Source: Streptosporangiaceae bacterium (lineage in GTDB: Bacteria; Actinomycetota; Actinomycetes; Streptosporangiales; Streptosporangiaceae). From it: a DNA stretch of 5,764 nucleotides. Shown here piece after piece: positions 1 to 5,764 of this stretch. The stretch's first letter is position 1. Every line of letters starts with the position of its first letter. The notes beneath the pieces are model-generated. The model did not search any database and was not told the DNA's origin. It saw only the letters and a program-made list of their open reading frames with translations. The DNA lies in the NCBI GenBank assembly GCA_030052355.1, contig JASIGS010000577.1:1-5764 (forward strand), in the 5' to 3' direction. The translations under genes and the position numbers were made by a program.

Positions 1-845
1 CCGCGCACGACGAAGCCGGCGCTGGCAAAGCTGAGGCCCGGGTGCGCGCCCCCGAACGCACGCAGCGTCTGCGAGATCGGAAGGGAGCCATGCTGGGCGA
101 TCCAGTAGCCGGTCTGCAAGTAGGTTCCGGGGTCCCGGAGCACGATCAGGGAGTCAGAGCTCTCCGACAGCTGCCACGCGGTCAGCCCGGCCACGACCGC
201 GACCGTGGCGAGCAGCCCGAACCAGGTGACCCAGCCGCGCTGGCTGCCGCCCATCCCGAATGCCGACCTGGGCCAGCTCGACGGCACGAGCCGCAGCCCG
301 CTCACCGTCAGCGCGACAGCGAGCGGAACCGAGATCAGGAGCGCAGGCAGCGGCTGGAACGTGCCGGCCAGCAGCAGCGGCAGGCCGGGTAGCAGCCAGG
401 CGACGATCAGCACGGCCGGCCACACCGTCAGCCGGGCGAGCGTCGCGCCGGCTACTTCACCGGCCGGCTTAGCCGCCCAGGCTCCGCCGCCCCGGTCCGC
501 CTGAGCTGGCCGCAGCCGACGCCAGCCGCGGGTAAGCCACGCCGTGACGCCGCCAACGGCACCGCCCAGGCCGGGAACGCGCGTGGCAGCCCCCCGAGTG
601 CTTCCCGCACTGGCGGCAACCGCCGGTCCCGAGCCGGTGCCTGCTGCCGCGCTGGGCTCGGCACCGGGCGAACTCTCCCCAGCTGGCGGCGCAGGTGGCA
701 GCACACTCGTCGGCTCATCGGCAGCATCGCCAGGCCGCAGCACCTCGGCTGGCTGCTCGGCCGGCGCGTCGGGCGAGCCGTCGTCTAGCTCCACCCGGTC
801 CGGGTCGGTGCCGGTGTTGCCACTCGGGCGATCGGGGTCGCGCAC
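1..845 (-). CDS. Putative polytopic membrane protein, GT-C glycosyltransferase-like (3' end beyond window)
   Basis: The frame is open from an in-frame TAG at 938-940 to the left edge; 281 codons are visible from GTG 845, and the C-terminus is missing. Residues 1 to about 115 are a hydrophilic Pro/Ala/Ser/Asp/Glu-rich stretch, probably disordered and cytoplasmic. Hydrophobic segments follow at about 141-161, 166-185 and 205-225. Next comes a loop with E228, D231 and R237-D-P-G-T-Y242, continuing YWIAQHGSLPI (248-258). With a cytoplasmic N-terminus this loop lies outside the cell, where GT-C enzymes carry their acidic catalytic motif. I recall similar DPGTY proteins as uncharacterised actinobacterial membrane proteins. 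The start is uncertain: GTG 845 is the first usable codon, but it has no good Shine-Dalgarno, so a leaderless transcript or a later GTG (for example in R17-V18-E19) is possible. It lies 133 bp downstream of the complete membrane-protein gene on the same strand and may be co-transcribed. The gene is firm; the glycosyltransferase role is inferred. Confidence 0.8.
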   Translation of the reverse strand, partial: MRDPDRPSGNTGTDPDRVELDDGSPDAPAEQPAEVLRPGDAADEPTSVLPPAPPAGESSPGAEPSAAAGTGSGPAVAASAGSTRGAATRVPGLGGAVGGVTAWLTRGWRRLRPAQADRGGGAWAAKPAGEVAGATLARLTVWPAVLIVAWLLPGLPLLLAGTFQPLPALLISVPLAVALTVSGLRLVPSSWPRSAFGMGGSQRGWVTWFGLLATVAVVAGLTAWQLSESSDSLIVLRDPGTYLQTGYWIAQHGSLPISQTLRAFGGAHPGLSFASAGFVVR

Positions 846-978
846 GGCTTCACTGTAGATGGCCGCATCAGATCCAGACCGTCCGCACGCCGTATGGGGC
901 GAGTTGTCGTACCCGCCGCAGCCCGCCGACGCGGCGTCTACAAACTAAGGAGCGTCCCGTGGGCCTGCCCGTCGCGCG
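846..978 (-). other. Intergenic gap between two minus-strand membrane-protein genes
   Basis: This 133-bp stretch has no coding signal of its own. It holds a short perfect hairpin, CGCCG (924-928) and CGGCG (932-936) with a 3-nt loop, without a following T-run in either direction. On the minus strand TAGTTT (947-942) fits a -10 consensus (TAnnnT), but I find no matching -35. The gap is long enough for a separate promoter of the downstream gene, but nothing in it is decisive. Confidence 0.4.
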
Positions 979-2415
979 TCACCAGTTCGGCGGGTACTTG
1001 CCCGGCCCTATCCACTCGTAGACCCACTGACCAGACTTGTAACCCGGCACGCTCACGAGGCGCCAGTTGCTGGCGCCGCCCATCCGGGACAGCAGCTCTG
1101 ACTTCGTCTCCCCGCTCCAGGGCCCGGTGCAGCCCGCGTAGTAGGCGACATACGCCGACCAGGCCGCGCACGGCGCCTTGACTCCGGCCTTGGTGATCTT
1201 GGCAGCTTCGGTCTGGAACGGGCGGGTGGCGGTCTGGGCGGCGATCTCCCGGTTCAGCACCGCCCGCTGGCTCACGATGCCGACGAGCAGGAACGCGGAC
1301 ACGACGACGACGCTCAGTGTTCGCCTGCCCGACTCGGTGAGCAGCCAGGCGATTCCGTCCGCGGCCAGGATCGCTCCCAGCGCCAGCGAGGGCAGGATGT
1401 AGCGGGGGGCGGCGAACGGGACCAGGAACGAGTAGAGCAGGAAAACCCAGATTGCGATCGCGGCAGCCAGCACGGCGGATGCCTTGGCCTGCCGCCCCCA
1501 CGCGATGGCCAGCCCGATGACGGCGAGCAGCGCAAGCCCGATGAACCAGAACAGTTCGAAGGGGAACGCCATGCCGGGGCACGCGCTGGCCGGATCGCAG
1601 TACCAGGGGCCACTGAGCACCCTGATCTGGCCGGTCAGCGTGAAATACAGGCTGAGACTCGGCGGTTCCTGGCCGGCCAGGTGGATCCGGTCGCCGACAC
1701 CGCCGTACCAGGCGGCCTCCGCGACGAACTGCACGACGCCGAGCACGATGCCGACGGCCAGCGCCGCCCACACCTTCGGCTTGCGCCAGCCGGGCACGAG
1801 CACGGTCGCGATGAGGATCGGGCCGAGGATGAACACGATGTTCTGCGGCCGCATCAGCACGATCAGCAGCGTGGCCAGCCCGATCAGGGGCAGCACGACC
1901 CGTTCGCGCATGCCGCCGGTCACCGCGTTCAGGAACAGTCCGGCCAGCGCCAGGATGCCGACCGCGCTCCACCAGTCGGGGTAGACCTGCACGCCGCTGT
2001 TCTGGGTGATCGCCAGCATGCCAATGATCAGTCCGGCCAGGGCCAGCACCCAGGCGGGCCGCAGGCCGCGCCAGGCCAGCAGCGCGAGGAACAGCCCGAC
2101 GGCGGACAGCACAGCCATCCAGATCCGGAGCGCCGTGAGCGAGCTCGTGAGCAAGGTCACCGGAGCCGCGAGCAGGCCCGCGCCCTGACCGTGCACGGGC
2201 GGCAGCTGGACCCCGGAAGCGTGGACGCTGAGCTGGGCTATGTACCCGATCTCATCCGCGCCGAGCGGCATCCGGAGCAGCGACGGAGTGAGCTCGGCCA
2301 GGAGGAACAGCACGCAGACCAGGGCAAGCCAGAAGAAGCTGTCCTGGCCCAGCCAGCCACGCTCCGGTCGGCCAGGCGGGGCAGCCTGCCTCCGCGCCGC
2401 TTTCACGTGTGTCAC
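979..2415 (-). CDS. Polytopic membrane protein, putative GT-C family (GT39-like) glycosyltransferase
   Basis: A 478-residue protein starting at GTG 2415, supported by AGAGGAG (2429-2423) seven bases upstream. After a basic N-terminus, about 11-12 hydrophobic segments run from 27-47 to 365-384. The first external loop carries L51-G-A-D-E-I-G-Y58; a D/E pair just after the first membrane helix is the hallmark of GT-C transferases such as the PMT/ArnT group, where it is part of the active site. P337-R-Y-I-L-P342 near the last helices also resembles this group. Residues about 385-478 form a soluble tail, expected outside the membrane, with C416 and C429; another cysteine pair (C273, C279) lies in the loop before residue 284. 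Such proteins use polyprenyl-phosphate sugars to glycosylate lipids, glycans or proteins outside the cell. The fold class is likely; donor and acceptor cannot be read from the sequence. It is divergent from the plus-strand membrane-protein gene and upstream of the truncated one. Confidence 0.85.
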   Translation of the reverse strand: MTHVKAARRQAAPPGRPERGWLGQDSFFWLALVCVLFLLAELTPSLLRMPLGADEIGYIAQLSVHASGVQLPPVHGQGAGLLAAPVTLLTSSLTALRIWMAVLSAVGLFLALLAWRGLRPAWVLALAGLIIGMLAITQNSGVQVYPDWWSAVGILALAGLFLNAVTGGMRERVVLPLIGLATLLIVLMRPQNIVFILGPILIATVLVPGWRKPKVWAALAVGIVLGVVQFVAEAAWYGGVGDRIHLAGQEPPSLSLYFTLTGQIRVLSGPWYCDPASACPGMAFPFELFWFIGLALLAVIGLAIAWGRQAKASAVLAAAIAIWVFLLYSFLVPFAAPRYILPSLALGAILAADGIAWLLTESGRRTLSVVVVSAFLLVGIVSQRAVLNREIAAQTATRPFQTEAAKITKAGVKAPCAAWSAYVAYYAGCTGPWSGETKSELLSRMGGASNWRLVSVPGYKSGQWVYEWIGPGKYPPNW

Positions 2416-2422
2416 TGGTGAA

Positions 2423-2429
2423 CTCCTCT
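2423..2429 (-). promoter_or_regulatory. Ribosome binding site fixing GTG start at 2415
   Basis: On the minus strand this reads AGAGGAG; its AGGAG core ends seven bases before the GTG at 2415. It is the strongest Shine-Dalgarno match near any start in this frame and supports GTG 2415 over internal starts. Confidence 0.75.
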
Positions 2430-2526
2430 GAGGGCGATGGCAGCGCCACGGAGAAGCCGTCTACGCTGCTTTCTAGCCGCCTCAGGCCGTTTGGGAACAT
2501 CGCAGCTTGGTCAACAATGTGATGGG

Positions 2527-2575
2527 GACGGTACGCCCCGGTCGCTGTAGACCGTACCGTAAACTGACCAGTACC
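2527..2575. promoter_or_regulatory. Inverted repeat with three related GAC-N-GTAC motifs, candidate operator
   Basis: The arms ACGGTACG (2528-2535) and CGTACCGT (2553-2560) are perfect 8-bp reverse complements separated by 17 bases. Read as direct motifs, GACGGTACG (2527-2535), GACCGTACC (2550-2558) and GACCAGTACC (2566-2575) resemble one another. A -10-like TAAACT (2560-2565) sits between the second and third copies. This arrangement would suit a dimeric transcription factor acting on one or both divergent genes. No known regulator consensus was recognised; the same arms could also form an RNA stem. Confidence 0.35.
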
Positions 2576-2736
2576 TTTCCCGCGGCTTCCGCTCGTCGCG
2601 GGGTAAATTTCGCTAAGGCAACTGTCGGGCTGGCCGGTTAGTGGCCGAGATACCGGCGGACTGCGCTAACCTTTGCCGCGACAGGCTGCCTCAGACCAGG
2701 TGAAATGGGCAGGGCGTGCCGGGAGAGCAGTCAACA

Positions 2737-2742
2737 GGGGAG
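2737..2742 (+). promoter_or_regulatory. Ribosome binding site that selects GTG 2749
   Basis: GGGGAG lies six bases before GTG 2749. The earlier in-frame GTG at 2716 has only AGGG (2711-2714) one base upstream, too close to act as a Shine-Dalgarno. This decides the start of the plus-strand membrane-protein gene in favour of 2749. Confidence 0.7.
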
Positions 2743-2748
2743 ACAACG

Positions 2749-4614
2749 GTGACCAGACTTGCCACCGAGGTGGTCCAGTCATCGCAAGAGCCGCGGCGCG
2801 CGCGCCGGATGGCCTGGGCCCGGAGCCCGCAAGCGCTGACCATGTACGTCTACGTGCTGCTTTCCTTCTTCGTGACGTATCACCTCTGGATCGACCCGGC
2901 AGGCCGCAGGCAGCTAGGCGACATCTCGGACGTCGACCAGTCCACCTGGTTCATGCGCTACGCGGCAAACGCGGTCGAGCACTTCAGGCTCCCGGCGCTG
3001 GTAACGACCACCCTGAACGCCCCGCACACCGTGAACCTGATGTGGAACACGTCCATGCTGCTGGTCGGCGTCGTGCTGGCGCCGGTGACGCTGCTGGCCG
3101 GCCCCCAGGTAGCCCTGACCGTGATCTTGGTCATCGGCTTCGCCGGCTCGGCCGCTGCCATGTTCTACGTGCTGCGCCGGTGGGGCGTCAGCATCCTCGC
3201 GTCCGCACTCGGCGGCTTCGTCTTCGGCTTCTCCCCGGCCCTGATCAACTCCGGCATCGGCCACTACTCGCTGGTGCCCGCCATGCTGCTGCCGCTCATG
3301 ATCGACCGGCTGATGCGGATTGTCGCCCGCCAGGGCAGCCCGGTCCGCAACGGGATCTGGCTCGGCCTCATGGCAGGCGCGCAGCTGTTCATCAGCGAGG
3401 AAGCCCTGGTGGACGCCGCGATCGCGTCGGTGATCATGCTCGTGGTGCTGGGTCTCAGCCGCCCGCGCGAGATCGTTTCGCGGATCCGGCCGCTCGCCAT
3501 CGGACTGGGCACCGGCGTCGTGATCGCCCTGGTGCTGACCGCGCGCGGGCTGTGGGTGCAGTTCCACGGGATCGCTGCCAAGACAGCGTCTGCCACCGTG
3601 ACCATCTTCTACGACGGGCACTTTACGAACCTCGGGACCTGGCCCTACGCATTCATCACGCCGTCCAACACGGTGCTGCTGCACTCCTCGGGCACGGCGT
3701 ACTCCGTTTCCCGCTACCCGGAGACGGCCCCCGAGTACCTGGCCTACCTCGGCGTCCTGCTGATCGTGGTGCTGCTGGTGGCGATCGTCTACTACTGGCG
3801 CAACCTGTACGTCCGTGTCGCGGGCGTGACGTGCATCGTGCTGGAGTGGTTCGGCCTCGGCGCCAAGCCGATCGTGCCGGGCTCGCACACCCTGCCAGCG
3901 GCGCTGCTGCCGTGGAACTACATTCAGCACCTGCCCGTGATCAGCGGCATGGTGCCGGACCGGCTGTGCATACTCGCGGACGCGGGCGCAGCCGTCGTGG
4001 TGGCGTTCGCGCTGGACCTGGCGCGCAAGGAAGGCTCGTGGTTCCACCGCAACTTCCAGCACGGGGCGAGAGTCGCGGCGGGCGTCGCCATCGTGGCCCT
4101 GCTGCCGCTGATTCCGGCGCCTTACACCTTCGGCAGCCTCCACTCCAGCCCGGAGGCGGTGCCGACTGGCTGGACGCAGACCTTCCGGGCCATGCACGTG
4201 ACGCCGAACGACCGGGTCCTCATCGCGCCGTACCCGTGGGGCGGCACCGCGTGGGTGATGCGCTGGCAGGCCGATACGGGCCTGCCGCACACGATGATCG
4301 GCGGCGACTTCATCCAGCCGAACGAGCCGGGGCGGGCCGGACGGTCCGGGCGCGGCGTTTATGACCAGAACGATCTCGCCCAGTACATCAACGCCCTGTA
4401 CAGCAACCAGTTCTCACACACGCCGCTGCCGACGCTGAGTGAACTCCGGGCCGACATGGCGAAGATGCAGGCGAACGACATCGTCGCGGTGAGTCCCACC
4501 AACGGGCCGGTGCTGTCCACGCCGCTTGGCCAGTACCTGGAGTACCTGTTCGGCCCGCCGACCGTCCAGCACGGCACCGTCGCCGGGTGGAAGAACCCGA
4601 CGCTGAAGCCCTAG
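2749..4614 (+). CDS. Large polytopic membrane protein, putative GT-C-type glycosyltransferase
   Basis: A 621-residue protein from GTG 2749, chosen for the GGGGAG six bases upstream; starting at GTG 2716 would add 11 residues without a usable ribosome site. A basic N-terminus (R17-R20) precedes the first membrane helix at about 31-48. The following external loop contains G57-D-I-S-D-V-D63, whose D61-V-D63 is a DxD-like pair as in GT-C enzymes, then STWFMRYAANAVEH (65-78) and N90-A-P-H-T-V-N-L-M-W-N-T-S102. This layout (acidic loop, W-F, then an N-L-x-W-N-T-S stretch) matches my recollection of an uncharacterised actinobacterial family of membrane glycosyltransferases. Further helices fill about 104-455, including F158-V-F-G-F-S-P163 and V397-I-S-G-M-V-P-D-R405. 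Residues about 460-621 form a soluble, probably extracytoplasmic tail. The stop codon overlaps that of the convergent dehydrogenase gene. Sugar and acceptor are unknown. Confidence 0.85.
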   Translation: MTRLATEVVQSSQEPRRARRMAWARSPQALTMYVYVLLSFFVTYHLWIDPAGRRQLGDISDVDQSTWFMRYAANAVEHFRLPALVTTTLNAPHTVNLMWNTSMLLVGVVLAPVTLLAGPQVALTVILVIGFAGSAAAMFYVLRRWGVSILASALGGFVFGFSPALINSGIGHYSLVPAMLLPLMIDRLMRIVARQGSPVRNGIWLGLMAGAQLFISEEALVDAAIASVIMLVVLGLSRPREIVSRIRPLAIGLGTGVVIALVLTARGLWVQFHGIAAKTASATVTIFYDGHFTNLGTWPYAFITPSNTVLLHSSGTAYSVSRYPETAPEYLAYLGVLLIVVLLVAIVYYWRNLYVRVAGVTCIVLEWFGLGAKPIVPGSHTLPAALLPWNYIQHLPVISGMVPDRLCILADAGAAVVVAFALDLARKEGSWFHRNFQHGARVAAGVAIVALLPLIPAPYTFGSLHSSPEAVPTGWTQTFRAMHVTPNDRVLIAPYPWGGTAWVMRWQADTGLPHTMIGGDFIQPNEPGRAGRSGRGVYDQNDLAQYINALYSNQFSHTPLPTLSELRADMAKMQANDIVAVSPTNGPVLSTPLGQYLEYLFGPPTVQHGTVAGWKNPTLKP

Positions 4615-5657
4615 CTGATCGCCTTTACGTACTCCGCCACCCTGGCGGCGATCTCCGCGTCGGACAGCGAGAGCCGCTCCAGGATCGTGTACCTGCCCGG
4701 ACGCGTGCTCGGCGCATACGCCACGGCGGCGGCGAACTGCTCGTGCGAGAGTCCCAGGTCATCGGGTGTCCTGGGCAGCCCGTGCCGGGCCAGGCATGCC
4801 GAGATGAGCTCCGTCTGCTCCTCGTTCCCCCGCAGGTAGGTGCAGAAGAGGGCGCCGACGCCGGCTAGCTCGCCGTGGCTGCCGGTGCCAGGGAAAAGCT
4901 GGTTGATCGCGTGCATGATCTCGTGATCCCCGCCGCTGCTTGGCCGGCTCGACCCGGCGACCGCCATGGCCATGCCGGAAAGTATGAGCGACTCAGCCAG
5001 CACCGTCAGGAACGCGTCGCAGCTTGCACTGCCCGGATGGTGCAGCACGGCCTGGGCGGCCGACCTGGCCATGGCGACCGCCAGGCCGTCTACCTTCTCG
5101 CCCTGGTCGGCAGCGGCGAGCTCCCAGTCGGCCACCGCCGACAAGTCGGCCAGCACGTCACCGATGCCCGCGGTGGCCAGCGCCGGCGCGCTGCGCACCT
5201 TCTCGAGGTCGACCACCACCGCAACCGGCATGACCACCCCGTAGGAACCCGTGCCCGACTCGTGCCGCAGCGTGCTGATCGGTGAGCAGATGCCGTCGTG
5301 GGACAGGCTGGTCGCGACCGCGACCATCGGGATGCCGGCCATGTGTGCCGCGAACTTGGTGACGTCGATGGTCTGGCCGCCGCCGATGCCCGCGACCGCC
5401 TCGTAGGACCCAGCCCGCAGCTGCTGGCCCAGTGCCACCGCCGCGTCGTGGGTCCCGGCCGTGATCCTGAAGATCTCGGCCGCCGCGATGCTGAGCTCGG
5501 CCACGATCGTGTCGCCCTGCCCAGGTCCCACGGCGACGGCCACCCTGCCCTCCGTGGCGATCCGGTGGTCGGCGAGCAGCCAGCCCAGGTCCGCGACCGC
5601 GCCGGGCCTGATGTCGATGACCAGCGGCGCGCTCAGCATCCTCGCGAGCAGCGGCAT
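4611..5657 (-). CDS. Glycerol-1-phosphate dehydrogenase family protein (EgsA/AraM-like, iron-containing ADH superfamily)
   Basis: A 348-residue protein, the usual length of archaeal G1P dehydrogenases, starting at ATG 5657. That family reduces dihydroxyacetone phosphate with NAD(P)H to sn-glycerol-1-phosphate in the cytoplasm, using a Zn or Ni ion. Family motifs appear in order: G44-P-G46 in the N-terminal nucleotide-binding half; the dinucleotide loop G92-G-G-Q-T-I-D-V-T-K101; T116-S-L-S-H-D-G122, typical of G1P dehydrogenases; G164-I-G-D167 followed by SAVADWELA (173-181); G243-D-H245; and S260-H-G-E263. D167, H245 and H261 are the expected metal ligands. R322-Y-T-I-L326 near the C-terminus is another family feature. 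No key residue is missing. It is the second gene of an apparent operon behind a nucleotidyltransferase, coupled by an overlapping ribosome site. The family is firm; the natural substrate could be another polyol or keto phosphate, so I give no gene symbol. Confidence 0.9.
   Translation of the reverse strand: MPLLARMLSAPLVIDIRPGAVADLGWLLADHRIATEGRVAVAVGPGQGDTIVAELSIAAAEIFRITAGTHDAAVALGQQLRAGSYEAVAGIGGGQTIDVTKFAAHMAGIPMVAVATSLSHDGICSPISTLRHESGTGSYGVVMPVAVVVDLEKVRSAPALATAGIGDVLADLSAVADWELAAADQGEKVDGLAVAMARSAAQAVLHHPGSASCDAFLTVLAESLILSGMAMAVAGSSRPSSGGDHEIMHAINQLFPGTGSHGELAGVGALFCTYLRGNEEQTELISACLARHGLPRTPDDLGLSHEQFAAAVAYAPSTRPGRYTILERLSLSDAEIAARVAEYVKAIS
4634..4648. repeat. Short perfect hairpin just past the convergent stop codons
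   Basis: CCGCCA (4634-4639) and TGGCGG (4643-4648) pair perfectly around a CCC loop, 20 bases after the plus-strand stop and inside the last codons of the dehydrogenase gene. There is no T-run after it in either direction. It could slow or end transcription of the plus-strand gene, but chance in GC-rich coding DNA is a fair alternative. Confidence 0.25.
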
Positions 5658-5666
5658 CTACCCGGC

Positions 5667-5673
5667 ACCTCCT
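5667..5673 (-). promoter_or_regulatory. Ribosome binding site overlapping upstream stop codon
   Basis: On the minus strand this reads AGGAGGT, an almost complete Shine-Dalgarno, nine bases before ATG 5657. Its first two bases (AG) are the last two of the TAG stop (5674-5672) of the nucleotidyltransferase gene, so ribosomes ending there are placed to reload on the dehydrogenase start. This supports translational coupling and a shared transcript. Confidence 0.8.
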
Positions 5674-5764
5674 AGCAACGGCCGGCGATCTGCCTGGCGC
5701 GGCGAAGGTCCGCGTGGTTGTCGACCTCGACCCAGTCCACGACCCCGATCGGCGCGACGGCCAC
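5672..5764 (-). CDS. C-terminal end of a putative sugar/alcohol-phosphate nucleotidyltransferase (5' end beyond window)
   Basis: Only the last 30 codons and the TAG stop are present; the start lies past the right edge. The peptide includes V9-D-W-V-E-V-D-N-H-A-D-L-R-R-A-R24, counted from the visible edge. The pattern W-x-E/D-V-D-x-x-x-D-L-x-x-A near the C-terminus is common in NTP-transferase-fold enzymes that make NDP-sugars or CDP-activated alcohols (phosphocholine or inositol-phosphate cytidylyltransferase types). The gene lies 14 bases before the dehydrogenase start with an overlapping ribosome site, so the two are very probably one operon. If it is a cytidylyltransferase, it could activate the product of the dehydrogenase. 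The short fragment cannot show the nucleotide or the substrate, and catalytic residues are outside the window. Confidence 0.65.
   Translation of the reverse strand: MAVAPIGVVDWVEVDNHADLRRARQIAGRC

Larger units (their letters stand above)
2416..2748. other. Divergent intergenic region, likely promoter-bearing
   Basis: 333 bp separate two divergent membrane-protein genes, so promoters for both must lie here or overlap the genes. No credible small gene is visible. Three spaced inverted repeats occur: ACGGTACG/CGTACCGT (2528-2535/2553-2560), CCCGCG/CGCGGG (2579-2584/2597-2602) and GCCGGT/ACCGGC (2633-2638/2652-2657). Plus-strand hexamers that fit an actinobacterial -10 (TAnnnT) are TAAACT (2560-2565), TAAATT (2604-2609) and TAACCT (2667-2672), but none has a convincing -35. 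On the minus strand TTGACC (2514-2509) matches a -35 well, but no -10 stands at 16-19 bases. The promoters are therefore expected here but not assigned. Confidence 0.5.

Noticed and set aside
452..727. 91-codon minus-strand open frame with an ATG near the left-edge gene
   Set aside because: The frame that continues into clear membrane helices and the DPGTY loop is a different one; this is an out-of-frame shadow.
924..936. CGCCG/CGGCG hairpin as a terminator after the GT-C-like gene
   Set aside because: The stem has only 5 bp and no T-run follows; such stems are frequent by chance at this GC content.
938..1972. 344-codon minus-strand open frame inside the complete GT-C-like gene
   Set aside because: It is in another frame of the same strand, Arg/Gly/Ala-rich with no recognisable domain; the overlapping frame is the real one.
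1681..2421. 246-codon plus-strand open frame antisense to the GT-C-like gene
   Set aside because: Its composition is dominated by Gln, His, Arg, Asp and Pro; it has no domain or ribosome site and is the mirror of membrane-helix codons.
2509..2514. TTGACC on the minus strand as the -35 of the GT-C-like gene
   Set aside because: There is no TAnnnT-like -10 at 16-19 bases downstream, so I do not call a promoter.
2579..2657. Two further spaced inverted repeats (CCCGCG/CGCGGG and GCCGGT/ACCGGC) as separate operators
   Set aside because: 6-bp GC-only arms are expected by chance here; they are mentioned in the intergenic entry but not called as sites.
2914..4290. 458-codon minus-strand open frame antisense to the plus-strand membrane protein
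   Set aside because: Its low-complexity Arg/His/Gln/Asp composition is typical of antisense frames in GC-rich genes; it has no supporting start or motif.
2673..4364. 563-codon plus-strand open frame overlapping the membrane-protein gene
   Set aside because: Its product is Arg/Pro/His/Ala-rich without membrane helices or motifs, and it shares DNA with a frame that has clear helices, a DxD-like loop and a ribosome site. It is a GC-driven shadow.

Overview
The window is very GC-rich DNA with GTG starts, compact Shine-Dalgarno sites and strong third-position GC in every real frame. This indicates an actinomycete (Actinomycetota); the sequence does not settle the genus. I see five genes, two of them cut by the window edges, and no RNA gene, mobile element, CRISPR array or phage signal.

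Layout. At the left, two minus-strand genes encode large polytopic membrane proteins that look like GT-C type (lipid-linked sugar donor) glycosyltransferases. The more upstream one is complete (2415 down to 979). After a 133-bp gap comes a second one that starts near 845 and runs off the left edge. A 333-bp divergent intergenic region (2416-2748) holds a perfect 8-bp inverted repeat and three related GAC-N-GTAC motifs, and it probably carries the regulatory signals. On the plus strand, 2749-4614 encodes a third GT-C-like membrane protein of 621 residues. It meets the next gene tail to tail: the two stop codons share the palindrome CTAG. That next gene (minus strand, 5657 down to 4611) encodes a complete member of the glycerol-1-phosphate dehydrogenase (EgsA/AraM) family with its NAD-binding and metal-binding motifs intact. 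Its Shine-Dalgarno overlaps the stop codon of the gene before it, the last 30 codons of which are visible (5672-5764) and look like the C-terminus of a sugar- or alcohol-phosphate nucleotidyltransferase.

How they may work together (inference). A nucleotidyltransferase coupled to a G1P dehydrogenase suggests production and CDP- or NDP-activation of a polyol phosphate, possibly the unusual enantiomer sn-glycerol-1-phosphate. Three neighbouring extracytoplasmic glycosyltransferase-like proteins suggest a cell-envelope glycolipid or glycopolymer locus. The dehydrogenase call is firm at family level. The exact substrates of all three membrane proteins, and any link between the two halves of the window, are not shown by the sequence.
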